64,000 bases of DNA, from contig CM075197.1 in NCBI GenBank assembly GCA_037577475.1, positions 24,795,150-24,859,149 on the forward strand, in the 5' to 3' direction. A program made the position numbers and the translations under genes. This DNA comes from Chaunax sp. Z400. Lineage: Eukaryota > Chordata > Actinopteri > Lophiiformes > Chaunacidae. Shown here in pieces: positions 1-11,400 of this stretch (position 1 is its first letter; the number at the start of each line of letters is the position of its first letter). Below the pieces are notes generated by a model. The model searched no databases and was not told the origin of the DNA. It saw only the letters and a list, made by a program, of their open reading frames with translations.

Positions 1-883
1 TCATGGAGCAGCGTTGCTGCTGCAAATCAAATGGATTCTGGCAGCCATCAGACTCGGGGCGTTAGTGTAGGCTGAGCTGCTTACCATATGAGGACAGGAA
101 TCATGAGGGCATGAGAGGCTGAGGCAAAAAAAAATGTTTCAATGTCTGCTTTTATTTTCCAGCTGACATACAACAGACGCCATATTTACACTAAAACTGG
201 TTCCGGGCCTTCAGTCTGACCTGAGAGCTGTCCTGCTTCTGATTTTTGTGTAATATTTTAAATAACTGTATGGCCTCAGTCTATCATCGACTCTGACAGC
301 GGCTTAAATTGGCTTTTTAAAATTTTTATACCAGAACCGAAGCAGAAAAGTTTGGCAGGAAGATACTTTCAAGCTTGCTAATTTGCACAGAACCCTTAAA
401 ACTCTTAAAACTCTTAAGATTTCCGTTGTCTGTGTTGTTCAGTCTGATCGGTGTTCACGGTCAGTCAGACATAATTATAACGATGAGTACTCGTACCAGA
501 GCTTCTCTCGACCTCCTAAAGGTCATTTCATTTAATGGAGCCAACAATAGAGGTAATAATGACAAAAGATGCCACAGGCAGAGTGTTTCAAGTGCTGTGG
601 GTTTAAAGGGTATCGTCATTATAGAGCAAAATGTGTATTTTGTGGTTTATTAAGTAGACGTTAACAAAAGTGGAATAAATTGGAAAAACATTCCAATGGT
701 ATATTGTTCATAGTCTATGATTGATGATTTAAGGCTTCTCACTGAGAATAATTTATGCATTTAATAGTAGAAATATTTGTATGTGCACTCAGCATCGTTC
801 GTTTAATAACAAAGGATCACATGTAATGAGGAAAGTAATAATCACCCTGAAGAGCCCTGAACTGTTTTGATTCTCTTTCCCTG
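1..883. other. Noncoding DNA, nothing recognised
   Basis: AT-rich sequence with short A and T runs. The longest open frame (375-653, plus) has no recognisable domain, no coding-like composition and no convincing splice context, so I do not call a gene. No repeat shared with the rest of the window was seen. Confidence 0.6.
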
Positions 884-1710
884 TAGTGATGTGTCGTTCG
901 CGAATGAGCCGGCTCTTTTATGCGGCTCCCGTCTGAGAGCCGTTTTCTTAAATATATCAATACATTTTTAACAGTTGCCTGACTTAAAATCGAAGGCACA
1001 AACACACACTTTAAGGTAAGGGGTGGATATGATGTGCTGGGCCATGGTTACATGATTGACAGCAACCTTTCCTTTGCCTCACTGTAATTTAAGTTAATGT
1101 TATATACTAATGAAAGAGACAGCGATCACTGCACAACATATAATATCAATTAAAATAAATCAGACTTGGACAAATAATGGGAAAGTGCTGGCAGGCCGTT
1201 ACTTACACACCAACCAAATACGCAAATACAAAGTTAGAAATAATTCCCAGAGCTCAGCGTCATATCAGTCCTAAAGTTTAAGTTCTAAAATCCACTGAAG
1301 TAATATGTTAAAGCGTGATGATCACTGTAATCAAAAGACAAAAACAAAATAACAAAAAAAAACCCAACTATAACCATTTTATCCCATTTAGGAAAAACAG
1401 GTCTTTGACTTGTGCCAATCCAGTGAGGTTTGAAAATACAATACCGAAAAAAAGGGGATAGATCCTAAGGTTAAAAAAACTCCCAGAAATCCTCTGTTGA
1501 GGGCTTTAAATAAAAATCTGCTTATAATGACGTTGAATAATTTAAATGATAAACATGCACAGATACCAATCATAGCTCAAAATATTGCTAAATTGGGCTG
1601 AATCATAAAAACCAGAGATCTTATTGTCTTATTATCTCCATAGGGGCTCTTTTGCTGAGCTGAGCCAAATGATCTGGCTCACTAAAAAGAGCTGAAATTC
1701 CCGTCACTTA
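884..1710 (+). mobile_element. hAT-like nonautonomous DNA transposon (TIR element)
   Basis: The left end starts TAGTGATGTGTCGTTCGCGA and continues with GAGCC/GGCTC-rich sequence. The right end, read in reverse, starts TAAGTGACGGGAATTTCAGC and also runs into GGCTC/GAGCC motifs. This pairing of ends is typical of a common fish hAT-type element about 0.8 kb long. The interior has no transposase-like frame, so the copy would be nonautonomous. An 8 bp target-site duplication, expected for hAT, is not evident; the copy may be old, or the exact ends may be a few bases off. Orientation is arbitrary. Confidence 0.6.
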
Positions 1711-2861
1711 TTCGACTGCTGTAATCCTTTCAAACTAAAAGAACTCTATTATTACCTAAGATGTTCTCAATCCAATGTCAAACACGAAGCCTTGGTCAAG
1801 AGACACTGAAGACGCATTTCCTTTCCTTTTTGCCGCCGTCCTGCTCCTCAAGGAGGCAAGTCCTGAGTCTATTCATTTGAATGGAAGAAGTGAATGTGAG
1901 CACAGATTATGAACATTCTTTCACCCTATTATCACCACAGTCAAGTACAGAAAATGTACGAGATCCGTCTCTGCTTAAAGCAACACAGTCTTGTGAAATC
2001 CGGAGATCTGTAGAGATCATATTAATCTGAAACGAGCAGCAAAATAAGGTGCAAACATTATTTTTTGACTGTGTCTACTCCTATTTATTATCCTGACACG
2101 CAAGAGCATTTACAAATGTATACGTCTTAAAATACCAAGTTTGAACGAGCAGGAGAGGCGACTACAGTCTGGTTTGACTTTTAAGATTGAGCTTGCTGAG
2201 AAACATTTAATCTATAATCAGTGTAATTAAAATGAAGCATGTTCATTACCTACTAATGCAATCAAAGGCAAATTAAGAAGTGCACTTTCTTCAGATTGAA
2301 GCATCATAATATCCAACGACTGAAATCTCCTTTTATTCTTTTTCCACTTTGTTGAGTCCCGGCTTTGCTATTCCTCTCCTCCACTGGTTTGCGGATTGGG
2401 AACAGGCCCACACCTCAAGGCTTCCTGTAGGACGTGCTTTGGGAGGACAAGCGGTCGGTGCTGTGGGCGATTCAGTCCAGTTAACAGAGCAAGAGCTGAA
2501 CTCACATGCTTAGCTGTAAAGGGAATTTAAGGTCTGCATCAGGCCTGTGGTTTTCTCTGCAGCTCCTCCAGGACAGGCTGAAGGTAGCGGCTAAGATTCT
2601 GGACAGCTGTCTGTGTGTAAGAAAACATCAAGCACTGCTGCATCGAAGATGTGTGGCGTCTTGTGGGACTTTTGTAGAAAAACAAGTTTACACAGCAAAG
2701 TTGTGTATTGCAAATGTCCAGAGTTTTTATTTTCCAGTTGAAAAAAACTAAAGTCGGAGGAGGTTGTGATAGTATCTGGTAAATACGAAGGGCAAAAATG
2801 GAGGTAACGATGTAAGACTGAAGGACGGAGAGTTTTTAAAAACTTTTTTGCATCACTTTTT
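1711..2861. other. Noncoding DNA, nothing recognised
   Basis: No repeat family or credible exon was recognised. Two overlapping open frames on opposite strands (2506-2751 plus, 2591-2872 minus) are under 95 codons, show no known motif and are what chance gives in this composition. Confidence 0.55.
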
Positions 2862-3013
2862 TTCTTCTTCATTGTTTCTGTACATATTTGTCGTGTCTTG
2901 CTTTAATTATAGCAACACTGTCCTCAACCATTTCTGGTAGTATCGCTCCATTTCATCCGTATCTGTAAGACTTCGTCCGTCTCCGTCTTTAACGTAGAGC
3001 ATAAACGGGTCTT
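2862..3013 (-). mobile_element. Family-B TIR element, fragment with one end
   Basis: Read on the minus strand this begins AAAGACCCGTTTATGCTC and continues through GACGGAGACGGACG to CCAGAAATGGTTGAGG, then AGTGTTGCTATAATT. The same order of motifs occurs at 58971-59145, and the internal part matches 19041-19450. It is a diverged, truncated copy of the same short DNA transposon family. No coding capacity is visible. Confidence 0.6.
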
Positions 3014-3020
3014 TTCACTT

Positions 3021-3135
3021 AAAGTGAACTAAAAAGTGGGCCAATATAGTCCCAAGTATTAAAATAGTACACTTGCAAGCATACTGTTAGTGCATTGATA
3101 TTAGTGTACTTACAACATAAAGTATACTTGTATAC
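3021..3135. repeat. AGTACACTT-type interspersed repeat, degraded
   Basis: Contains AGTGAACTAAAAAGTG, then AGTACACTTGCAAG, TTAGTGTACTTACAAC and AAGTATACTTG. These alternating agtacact/agtgtact motifs resemble a fish DNA-transposon-derived repeat. Only this copy was noticed in the window, so the assignment rests on motif memory. Confidence 0.35.
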
Positions 3136-3723
3136 CTAACCTACCTGTTAGGATCCAAATCGGGTTAAGTATAAACTGTCATAAGAAATCTGTGCAGTAT
3201 TGACTGTTTCATGCTAGGGTTGATGTGAGGAGAGGAGGAATTTATGCCTAAAACCAGAGGATTTTAAACTAATTTGAAGGGAGGTGCAAAGGGACATCAG
3301 TGAAGCTAAGATGCTCTGTGATCATGCATGCAGATTTTCAACAGGATGTTAGTTACAGTAGTTCAGTCGGCTGATTTGGCTGCTTACCAACACAGTCAGC
3401 GATGGAGCTGCCGCAGCTGCGGCTGTAACACTCAGCTCATGGAGGCAATTAAGGTCCTCTAAAACCCTTACTGACTGATTGCTGCAATTTGCATAAAAAT
3501 TGTACTTCTTTCTGGAGTCATGACTACATCTGATTTGAACAGGACGCTCATGTTTTTTTTAACAGTGTGACTTTCTGAAAATAATCTTCTTAGAAATCAT
3601 CAGAACTCGCCTACGGATCATTATGGCTAATTTGCAAGTAGAATGTAAATGAATATTGGCTAAAAAGTGGGCCTCATGTAAACCACAGGGTTTGAATGAT
3701 GGTTGTTGGGGTTTGTCTCATGC
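3136..3723. other. Noncoding DNA, nothing recognised
   Basis: No repeat, RNA gene or exon-like segment stood out in this stretch. Confidence 0.5.
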
Positions 3724-3931
3724 TGTGCTCCAAATCACATACTAGCGCACTTACTTGCGTAGTGCGTGGCCCAAACTACCCTGAAGAGGTACCATTAGCA
3801 GAAATCAAGCCGAGCTGAGTAGAGTTGAGTAGAGCTGGTACTCCGCGGTGGAAAAGGGGCTTTAGTAGTGTGAACGCACTTATACACTCAAACTGGCCAC
3901 TTTGAGTATAAAAGTATGCGATTTGGGACAC
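3724..3931. mobile_element. Family-C short TIR element
   Basis: Outer ends are inverted copies: GTGCTCCAAATCACATACTA on the left and AGTATGCGATTTGGGACAC on the right. The element is about 208 bp, and part of its middle (3782-3860) belongs to a different family, so the original was shorter. Such small TIR elements (MITEs) have no genes and depend on a transposase supplied elsewhere. The superfamily is not assigned. Confidence 0.55.
3782..3860 (+). mobile_element. Family-A element end nested in the family-C element
   Basis: Runs from GAAGAGGTACCAT to GAGCTGGTACTCCGCGGTGG and ends in GGGGC. It matches the right end of the full-length family-A copy at 39777-40220 (GAGCTGGTACTACGCAGTGG, then AAATGGGGC). 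It lies entirely between the inverted ends of the family-C element, which suggests insertion followed by deletion of the rest. Confidence 0.55.
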
Positions 3932-4962
3932 GGCAACAGTTTGGTCTGAGACGGTCCACATGCCTCAAACTGAATCATCTATCTCTGGCTGTTAATAAAG
4001 AAAATATGATGTCAACAAAGGATCTAAGCCAGAAAAATGTTGACACTTAAAAATGCAACCCATCAGATGTTTTTGTGAGCAGCGACAGAAGCTGTGTAAA
4101 AAAAATCCGTTTGGCCTTTGCACGCCGTTGGGACCGGAGCCAACCTCGTTTTTCTGCTCAAACGGGCCATTGTCCTGCACAAACACAATATGTTTCTGTT
4201 ACTCTGCCGCCTCAGTGATGACCATGATGACCCTTTGGTTTTGCTTTGTCCACTGCTGCCATACCAACAGAATAACAAAATACAGGCACTTATGTGTCTC
4301 AGAAGTTTTCAGAAGAAAGTTTTCTAGCGTTTGGAGGAGCTGCCAGGGAAAATCTCTTTCACAGGAACATTCTTGATGAGGTGGACTGACATTTTGTACG
4401 TACGCTGCGATGTCAGCTTCTTTCAAAACATCCATTGAGACTAATTCATTTCACCCGTTTCAATCGGTCTTTATTTCTGCAGGCATTCATCAGGAGAGAG
4501 AAGAAAAGAGAAGTGAGGATCCCTGAGTTGATCTGCAGAACAGATGACGTGACAGTTCTCAACGCTATTCTCTAAGCTGCCCTAGATTTTCATAATCGTT
4601 CAAATTCACTACAAAGACAGCCAGCTCGACTTTGTTATTAATGAATATGCTCGGCGGCACAGGCGCAGGAACCGCGGTGCATCAGCAGGTTTTATTTTCT
4701 TGCTCTGAGAAGAAGGGGTGAGATGAGATATTCGCTGCAGCTAATAGGGATCCAGGTAAGGATGAAAAATAAAATGTAACTCTGGGCTGCTTTGGAAGAA
4801 ATCTCTCTTATCTCTATAATGGTGTTTGCTCATGCGTTGCAGACTATCTGCTCGATGTTGAGCTGCCTGTGAAATTTGTTGCTTCATAAAACCGCCGTCG
4901 TTTTTGTCTGTTGTTTTCTGAAGATAATCAAAGGTAAACAGAGGACTCCACTCTCCTCCTCT
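3932..4962. other. Noncoding DNA with overlapping chance open frames
   Basis: Several open frames of 60-107 codons overlap on both strands at 3992-4435. They contradict each other, have no recognised domains and lack splice-site support, so none is called. Confidence 0.5.
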
Positions 4963-4991
4963 GTCACAAGCCTCGGTGTGAGGCTTGTGAC
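4963..4991. repeat. Perfect 12 bp stem-loop
   Basis: GTCACAAGCCTC (4963-4974) and GAGGCTTGTGAC (4980-4991) are perfect reverse complements around the 5-base loop GGTGT. No T-run or other context shows a function. Confidence 0.85.
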
Positions 4992-6671
4992 TCACTCTGG
5001 GCCGAAAAGCAGTTAGCCGTGTTTTACGCCGCCGTCTGTAAAACACCGTTTTTCACATTGTGACAGCAGAGGTGCTTCATATGTGAAATAAAATATAACA
5101 GCACGGTAGATGGAAGAGGTGAAACAGCAGATCTCTGGCACAGAAGACAGAATGTAACATCAGCTGTGCAGCAAACAGTGAGTTCAAATAAATCTTTATT
5201 TAAACTTGACAATTCAGAACAATGGCTCAATACGACTTTATTTTATGGGTCAAGAACATTTTATTGAATCCCTTTTTGAATCTAAATATCTTTCAAATCA
5301 GCTGTTGACGAGCCGACTGTACACAGGAAATGACCTTCAGCGGTGAATCGGTGACCCTGCAGTTTCAGTTTTCCAGCAGTCTTTCCTCAGACTGTTATAA
5401 AATTCAAAGTAAATCTTCTAAAAGTGTATATTTTACTTGCATCGCTTTGGTTACGTCAGCTTTGTGTCTGCCGCTAATGAAACAGCAATGAGCGATTTTA
5501 GGCCCATCTGTGTCTCAACAATTGTTTCCCCCGTTTCCTCAGATAAGATGAAATTGAGTGATGGACTAGATTCACATTTCACTTTCATGGGAAATCAATT
5601 TGCTCTGCCAGCAGAATTTGTCAGAGCTGATTTGCTGGTAGCTTACAGTTTGCACAACAACCAAATCACTACGATCACTGTGATTAATCACTCCAATGAT
5701 TAAGACTTTGTTTTGTCTTCTTCCTGAAATGAAATAGCTCAACTCAGCCATGAACAACACTGCTAGCATCAAATCAAACACTGTTTCAAAGAGTCTGCCT
5801 GCCGCTTTAAGAAACCTTCACACAGTTTTTATGTTTCTCTGAGGAGGAAAAATCCAAATTTGGAAGGGAAGGCAGCATCCGGTCATGTTTAGCGGGTGTA
5901 GCTTTGTCCTGAAGTCTGGAGTGAGTTCAGAGGAGCTTCTCCATAGATAGCGGCACTTTGACTGGGGAGGCCAGATGCCGGGAGGAGAGGCAAGCGTGAG
6001 TCATGGGGGATGCTGATTCTGAAATGATTCCAACAGCAGGGGATGGGCAGAGCCGTTTTACAAGTTCCTCTATTTAAATGCAAACTGAGATGCTAAAAAG
6101 TCCACATCCACGCATGCAAATACACAGGCATCACACTGCTCTACAACTCAGCCACTGTGCAATAAATAAAAACAATAAATATTCTTTTGTCAGATAAAAA
6201 GATGATCCCTGCAGTGTTACAGCAAATAAAGGCTAGAAGTCACTGTGATTCTTAGCCTCAGCACAGTAAGAGCACAGAAGCTCAAACAGGGTTGAATATC
6301 CTCACATATTGCTAACTGTTGTTTACAAGCAGGAAAACAACTATTTGGAAGTTTGTGCGCTGCAACGGTCGCCGCTCTGGCTGTTTTTTTTGTTTTGGAT
6401 GTATTTACACGATTGCAAAGTATGTGAGCAGTGCATCGCGACCACACAGAGGGGAGTTTGCACATAATTTACACTTTGCATGCTGGGTGGCGTGCCAGAA
6501 ATAGTTCAAAAGGATCATACAGAGTGTTGAGCGAAAAACCGGGCTCCTCGCGGGCCGTGACTGGTTCCGTTCCAGCTCAGCCGCTTTCAAAAGCCATCAG
6601 CTCTCTAATGAAGTGATGCACATTGAGACTGCAGCCATTCAATACGTCCTCCCGCAGGGAGCAGATATGAG

Positions 6672-6675
<4 letters not shown>
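4992..6675. other. Noncoding DNA, nothing recognised
   Basis: No repeat family or gene was recognised. The segment 5889-6083 is comparatively GC-rich but has no usable frame or shared copy in the window. Confidence 0.5.
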
Positions 6676-6702
<27 letters not shown>

Positions 6703-6704
6703 TC
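6676..6704 (+). repeat. (CT)n microsatellite
   Basis: About 13-14 uninterrupted CT dinucleotides preceded by a short pyrimidine run. Confidence 0.95.
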
Positions 6705-6825
6705 CTGTCCTCCCACTCTTTGATTACCAAATCTAACTCCATATCCCACTCTTTTTCCATCCACACCGAGGTGTCGGGGGCTCTGCCAATGGCTTGCATT
6801 CTCTCTAGCAGATTAAAAGAGCCAC

Positions 6826-6839
6826 GGGGGGGGGGGGGG
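6826..6839 (+). repeat. G homopolymer, 14 bases
   Basis: Uninterrupted run of 14 G residues. Length may be uncertain in the assembly. Confidence 0.9.
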
Positions 6840-7484
6840 CTAGCTAGAAGGCGAGCTAGAAGGAGAAAAGATACAGCTAATACTCCAGAAAGTGCCCTTC
6901 TGTCTCTCAAGAGTGGTGTGAGTTGGCGTTTTCGACTAAACGGTATGATTAGATTGGTCCTGTTTTCAAACGGTAGCCCTGCCCACCCATTCCCACAGGC
7001 GTTGCAGCACTTTCCACTTCCTCTAAAAGCATCACAGATCTGCCTTTAGGTGCCAGCATGCCATTTATGAGAAGTTGTTTGGTGAAGTGTGGCTTGTAGA
7101 GGAGGCCCCGCAGAGATAGTGATGATTGAGGCTGATGTGGAGTGGAGGGGCAGCGGCAAGTGGCTCGGCCCGGCGGGTATGCATGTTGCACTGATGACAT
7201 CATTAGAATGGATAGATGACGAGCCCCAGGAATAGAAATGTGTCCATGTTTGTTGACGCTTGTAGGGTACACATATTCCCAGAGGCAAGTGAAGGTCACA
7301 TACTTGGTAAGACTAATACTGTTTGAGATCTACAAGTATATTCACTAATGTTAATTCTTTATCCTTTCATTTTTGCCTGACATTTGGAGTCATAGATGCC
7401 CCAAATTACGCCTCAACTAAAGTAGAGTTCAGTGTAAAAACAAAATAAGGGAACATTGAACTTGTACAAAAGTGCTTCTGCTTG
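6840..7484. other. Noncoding DNA, nothing recognised
   Basis: Moderately GC-rich around 7040-7300, with overlapping minus-strand frames (6949-7299 and 7046-7288) that show no known domain. The segment could be a regulatory or conserved noncoding element, but that cannot be judged from one sequence. Confidence 0.45.
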
Positions 7485-7603
7485 ATGGTAGCCTGATTGA
7501 TGAGATATTTTAGCTTACTTTTTTGGGGCATTTTTCCCTTTATTAGATAGGACAGCCGAAGGTCTTGACAGGAAGCAAAAAAGCTCATCAATCAGGCTAC
7601 CAT
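7485..7603. repeat. 20 bp perfect inverted repeat
   Basis: ATGGTAGCCTGATTGATGAG at 7485-7504 is exactly repeated in reverse complement at 7584-7603, with 79 bp between. The right arm lies inside the 7577-7670 insertion into the SINE and the left arm lies just outside the SINE. Confidence 0.9.
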
Positions 7604-7725
7604 GAGATTTTTTTGGTTATTTTCCTTTAGCTCACTTTTTAAAAAATGTTTTTTTTTTGTGACAGGAAGCATGGGAGAGAGAGTGAGGGGGAAGAGACAC
7701 GAGGCAAAGGGAACGCTGCAACCCC
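7523..7725 (-). mobile_element. SINE tail (minus strand), split by an insertion
   Basis: On the plus strand this shows GGGCATTTTTCCCTTTATTA, a GACAG segment, TGACAGGAAGC, then GCATGGGAGAGAGAGTG and GGCAAAGG. This is the reverse of the SINE tail order seen at 23289-23437 (TTTGCCAC, CTCTCTCC, CCTGTCAC, TCCAATAAAGGC). Positions 7577-7670 interrupt it and end with a second copy of TGACAGGAAGC. The tRNA-like head is not visible; the element appears cut off near the next repeat. Confidence 0.55.
7577..7670. repeat. 94 bp insertion flanked by an 11 bp direct repeat
   Basis: The segment lies between direct repeats TGACAGGAAGC at 7566-7576 and 7660-7670 (the second copy counted in the insertion). It carries the inverted copy of 7485-7504 plus A- and T-rich filler. 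This could be a retroinsertion with a target-site duplication or a replication template-switch product. Confidence 0.6.
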
Positions 7726-8045
7726 AGCTTATTTACACGATGACCATTTCACCCAAAAACGGGAACCTTTTGTTGCGTCTTGGCCGTCCGTTTACACGAG
7801 GACGCCGCTTTTCGCGGACTGAAACCGCAAACGTTTGAAAACGGGCTCCATAGTGGAAACTTTTGGAAACATCGCCATACTGTTGTCGTGTAAACGGGCA
7901 AAACCTAACTCTGAAAACGTTGATGGCACAGCCCAGCTTTGCGCATGCCTATTCCGGTTCCTGCCAGCTTTATTCGCCTACGCAGACAGCAGAGAGCCTA
8001 CTATGACCAGAACTACAACAAAAATACAACGTCGGATTGTTTAGT
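7726..8045. mobile_element. Probable TIR element with GTTTACACG motifs
   Basis: Contains TTTACACGATGACC, CCGTTTACACGAGGACG, GGACTGAAACCGCAAACG and later CGTGTAAACGGGC. These mirror-image motifs are typical of a short fish DNA-transposon-derived repeat. Ends are approximate, and no second copy was found here. An internal open frame (7835-8044) shows no known domain. Confidence 0.4.
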
Positions 8046-8453
8046 TTTGTTTGTGCTGCAGCCTCTGTTGAGTTTATTAAAGCTCCTCCAATGTAGATTT
8101 ACTGAACCACCACAGTGATATTATTCTGTTATGTTAATTTTGAAAAGTTACACCACCAACTACTGCCTTGGCTTACAAACTACAGCATTTTCAATTGCTT
8201 TCGCAGATCCGTGTGTACGGGGATCATTTCGGACACAATGCCGTGTGCAAATTCATTTAAAAGGTGCCTCACTTGTTGTTCAGTGGGTGTCCTACTCTAT
8301 AAATTTGCTCCAGAAGTACTTCTTCTCACTTTTTCCAGGTTAACCCAGGTCGATGTTTTGGCACCAGAAGCACAACAATCACACAGAGGGTTTAGAAGAA
8401 AGTGTTGCCCCAGGCCAAAAGCACCTGTTCTACAGTTTCTGCCAAGACAATTT

Positions 8454-8458
<5 letters not shown>
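8046..8458. other. Noncoding DNA, nothing recognised
   Basis: An open frame here (8115-8513, 132 codons) is partly made by the GT microsatellite and has no domain, so it is not called. Confidence 0.55.

Positions 8459-8487
<29 letters not shown>
8459..8487 (+). repeat. (GT)14 microsatellite
   Basis: Pure GT/TG run of about 14 dinucleotides. Confidence 0.95.
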
Positions 8488-8488
<1 letters not shown>

Positions 8489-11400
8489 TGATATATTATC
8501 TGTTTCTACATGAGTATGTTCATCCATTTATACGTTTCTTGCATCTCACTGTGTGTTGACTGCTTGGGCAGGAGAAAGCACCAGGGAGATTTCACTGATC
8601 AGGAACAGACACGTCCACAGGATGTGTGTTAGCTGTTAGTGTTGTTCTCAGGCTTGTTGGAGCTTCACACCCATGGTGATACTCCTGCATGCACGGATGT
8701 GTAAAGCACAGCGTGTGTTCCACATCCTCGGGCATGTGTGTCCTGGTGATATGAGTGTAATATTTATTTGTCCTGCCTCTGTGAAGGTGAGGGAATATGT
8801 GCAATAATGTTTTACGGTACCTCGGGGTATAAGTGGAGAACATCTCTGCAAAAAGACCATTTCACTGTGTGTTTTATACATAACAGACTGAACAATAATT
8901 CAGATTTAACATGTACTAATCTTGTTGTTTTCATGCAGGCTCAGTGAGTTCACATCCATGCTCATACACATGTTCACCCATACAGCACTTTAGTTCCATT
9001 TGTTTGTTGCTTTATTTACTCGAGTTGGATACTTGGAGCAAACGTAGCATGTAGTCCCGAAGATGCTTGTCATTCCTACATGAAGCATCACTAAAGAGTT
9101 TGATTCCTGAACGATGATAGACACCATAGACTGTTTTACTCTCTGCACTACACTTTGCATCAGTGTTTGTTCTCCCCAACCCTTTTTATTTATACAAAAA
9201 TGGCTCCTTGACCTGCATCCTGCATGTCTGGATGTTCTCTAGAAAAGTCTATACGTTGCATATTTGCCATTTGCTGAGTGACGGCAGACAGGATAGGATG
9301 ACCACATTTGTTTTTTAATCAAATGTATAATTGAAGTACCTAATTTTTTCAGGTTGTCCTGGAAAAAAAATGTTTGAATGACAGGCTTTTTGCATTTTTC
9401 AAAGTTTAATCAATAATTGATTAGTCATGCAACAGATGAGTCGTTAATTAAAATGAGCATCTTCAACTAGCTCAGACTGATGGACTGCATGTAGATTTTT
9501 TAGAAAAAACTCATATATTTGGCTGCTGTTTATCATGATATATATCCATTGATATTATGTGTTTATTATGGTTCTGTCACTTCAGCAATTAATTTCAAAA
9601 GGTCATGTTTTAAGATAACTGAAAAGCTGGACAGTTTTGTTTATTCCAAAGATCTGGACACATCAGGATTTAAAATTTTTGCAGCAAAATCAGTCCATTC
9701 CAGCGGTAGTTTAATCGACAGTGCTGACCATTTAGGGGGCGGAGTCAGAGAGTCTGACGTAGCGGAAGTAGTTATAGCTTATTAGCTGTGTTGCTTCATT
9801 ACGGCATCGTTAGACAAGAGTTAATGGTAAAAAAGATATATTAAAAAAAGTAAATTTAGGTTCTAACCATCTAACTACGCTATCAGGTTTATTAACTGAA
9901 CATTAGTAAGCCTGTTAGCATGGCAAGCTTTATTTTCCCTCTTCACAAACTTTGTGTGGATGTGAACCACAAACTCTGTCATCACAATCCTGCTTTTTTA
10001 CTTTCCCCATCCATGAAATGATTGTCGGCCATTGCAAAACAAATTATTGCTCAGGGGTGCACATAAGTGGTGCCCATGCGTGGCCAAAATAAACAATGCG
10101 CGGCACGTATTAGAACAAGAAGCGCTTTTGTGTACCGCCATTGTGTCTGTGTCTAACAATGTAGAGTTTATTCAATTGCGTACAACTCTTCCATGCTTGT
10201 GGTTTATAGTATGAGTCTGCACACGAAGCTATAGTCAGTCATTTATACATTTGTAAATGTAAATAAATAATATAAATACATTTGTATTACCTGCCATTCA
10301 AATTCAAGTGTCTACAAGTGATGACAGCGACCTAAAACATGTCCTCTTCATGCAGTGCAAAACGTGAGCACCAAGCATCATCCTCAGGTGCCCCTTTGAG
10401 AACCAGACCAAAAATATTATGTGCAACCCTGATTATAAATGTTATCTTTAGGAAACACGGTTACCTTGTTTAAACTTGCTGTGTCTACCAGCTGTATATT
10501 TTTCCAATTTAATTTTGTCATATGAAAACTGAATGTAGGCCTAATTATTAAATATAATACATTTAATTTATTGTTTTTTTTCCCATTGATTTTGAACAAA
10601 AAATGTAAGCTTTATAAGTTTCCATTAGCCTTTGGCCGGGGGCTGTTGTAAAACAGTTGAAGGTTAAGAACAAAAGTTAATTAATTCAAAGGTACAAGCT
10701 GAATTCTGCATTATGTTTGTATAGAAAAAAAAATCAATTTAATTCAGTCCCTCCAATAAACAATTTGCAAACACTCAGTAAGGAAACATTTCACCACCTA
10801 CATCTGTCAACGCACTCTCACTAGAAACCCTATTATAAGGTGGTTTTCCATTATGCCTGCTGTCAGACACTTGTCAGTGATGGTGAAAAGCCACATTAAC
10901 AGGAGAACATTCATTTGTGGTGCAAAGTTCAGGCTCCAGAGGAATGAGGAGTCAACAGAGATGTTACCAGCATACTGAGGATGTCGGCAGCGGTGACAAG
11001 TGTCTCCACTTGTGTGCTAAATAACGTGCACATTTTCATTTTTCTGTGACGACTCCTCTGTGGCCAGAAACACCTTATTTTCTACTATGATGCACCAGAG
11101 GGGGTTAACGCTCTGCCAGTCGAGGTTTGGCTGCTGACAGGCAGCGTTGTCATAATCCACGGCCACTTATTTTTCTGGCGAGGAAATGACAATGATTCAT
11201 GAAAAGACACAGTCACATTATGGGATTTTCCTCAGTCCTAAAAGAGCAGATGCATAATTTCTAGCTGGCCGATGGCACTGTGGATGTGCACAGCATGCGT
11301 TCTTTGTTCTTTGTCCTCCCAAAAGATGCTTTGCTGGCTGCATTACTGCATACAAATACACATTTATATTCCTTTTCAACTATTTGTGTGCAACTCTGAA

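Noticed and set aside
4053..4435. Overlapping 60-107 codon frames on both strands
   Set aside because: Mutually contradictory frames without domains; chance openness of the same stretch.
8115..8513. 132-codon plus-strand frame
   Set aside because: Its end is the GT microsatellite read as Cys-Val repeats; no domain elsewhere.
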